Assembly (NCBI GenBank): GCA_023435505.1
Contig: JAEYRR010000119.1
Span: 1-6,336, forward strand
Source of the DNA: Bacillota bacterium
Lineage (GTDB): Bacteria; Bacillota; Clostridia; Lachnospirales; Lachnospiraceae
Length of the DNA stretch: 6,336 bases
Direction of reading: 5' to 3'
The stretch's first letter is position 1. The number at the start of each line of letters is the position of its first letter. The position numbers and the translations under genes are program-made. A model generated the notes under the pieces. It was not told the origin of the DNA and did no database searches. It saw nothing but the letters and a program-made list of their open reading frames with translations. Positions 5,974-6,336 of the stretch are shown in pieces.

Positions 5974-6336
5974 ATGGCAGTTTTACCCATGAAGAGCATC
6001 AGTATATGTGCTTTGAGAAAAGATAGAAAAGCACTGCTGGAAGATCTTCAGCGGAAAGGGATTCTTGAAGTTTCTAATACCAAATCCAAGGAAAAAGCAT
6101 TTTATAAAGAAGATACCCTACAGCAGACTGCTGCATTTACAAAGTATATTCAGACAGCAACAAGTGCTCTTGAAATCCTTAACAAGTATTCTCCAGAGAA
6201 GAAGTCTCTGCTGTCCTCTTTAGAAGGACGAAAGCCACTAGACGTGGAAGAGTATGAAGATTTTTATGGCAAACATGTGTCTGCCTATGAAGATGCCTGT
6301 CAGATTGTTGCATTTTCCAAGTCCATAGGGGATAAG
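5974..6336 (+). CDS. ntpI: V/A-type ATPase subunit I, N-terminal part, cut by window edge
   Basis: The frame stays open for 121 codons to the right edge, so only the N-terminus of a protein normally about 640-660 residues long is present. It opens MAVLPMKSISICALRKDRKALLEDLQRKGILEV. This is the hallmark start of subunit I (the a-subunit homologue), where the first strand and helix belong to the cytoplasmic domain that contacts the peripheral stalk. The helical stretch that follows fits the same domain; the C-terminal proton- or sodium-translocating membrane part lies outside the window. AAGGAGGT (5957-5964) is 9 bases before the ATG. Co-transcription with the preceding small stalk subunit is likely. 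Whether the complex pumps Na+ or H+ cannot be judged from this fragment. Confidence 0.92.
   Translation, partial: MAVLPMKSISICALRKDRKALLEDLQRKGILEVSNTKSKEKAFYKEDTLQQTAAFTKYIQTATSALEILNKYSPEKKSLLSSLEGRKPLDVEEYEDFYGKHVSAYEDACQIVAFSKSIGDK

Noticed and set aside
1..6336. CRISPR arrays, tRNA or rRNA genes, insertion sequences, attachment sites
   Set aside because: No regularly spaced direct repeats, transposase-like frames or tRNA-like folds were seen; intergenic gaps are short and accounted for by promoters, operators and terminators.

Overview
The window looks like a stretch of chromosome from a low-GC Gram-positive anaerobe, most likely a Clostridia member of the Lachnospiraceae type. This is inferred from AT-rich intergenic DNA, strong AGGAGG-type ribosome binding sites, sigma-A style promoters, a phosphotransferase (PTS) trehalose locus, and a V/A-type rather than F-type ATPase operon. 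The genus cannot be fixed from the sequence alone.

Positions 1-4673 form a complete trehalose uptake and breakdown locus. A GntR/UTRA repressor gene (treR, minus strand) is divergent from a two-gene operon (treP, treC, plus strand). TreP imports trehalose and phosphorylates it to trehalose-6-phosphate; it carries IIB, IIC and IIA domains in one chain. TreC hydrolyses trehalose-6-phosphate to glucose and glucose-6-phosphate. TreR is expected to sense trehalose-6-phosphate. The 187-base divergent region holds a convincing promoter for each side and three near-identical copies of a TGTTTAAACA palindrome, one on the treR transcription start and two on the treP promoter. These fit coordinate repression of the operon and autorepression of treR. 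A strong hairpin terminator follows treC, and a 22-bp perfect hairpin lies just past the treR stop.

Positions 4674-5489 hold a free-standing HAD-superfamily phosphatase gene of the phosphoglycolate phosphatase type. It has terminators on both sides, so it is probably its own transcription unit.

From 5490 to the right edge a third unit begins. A near-consensus promoter is followed by a small coiled-coil stalk subunit of a V/A-type ATPase and then the first 121 codons of the membrane subunit I, cut by the window edge. The remaining ATPase genes should follow outside the window.

Nothing here requires an undescribed system. The most rewarding details are the three-operator control region, the IIA fusion in TreP and the start-codon correction for the small ATPase subunit.
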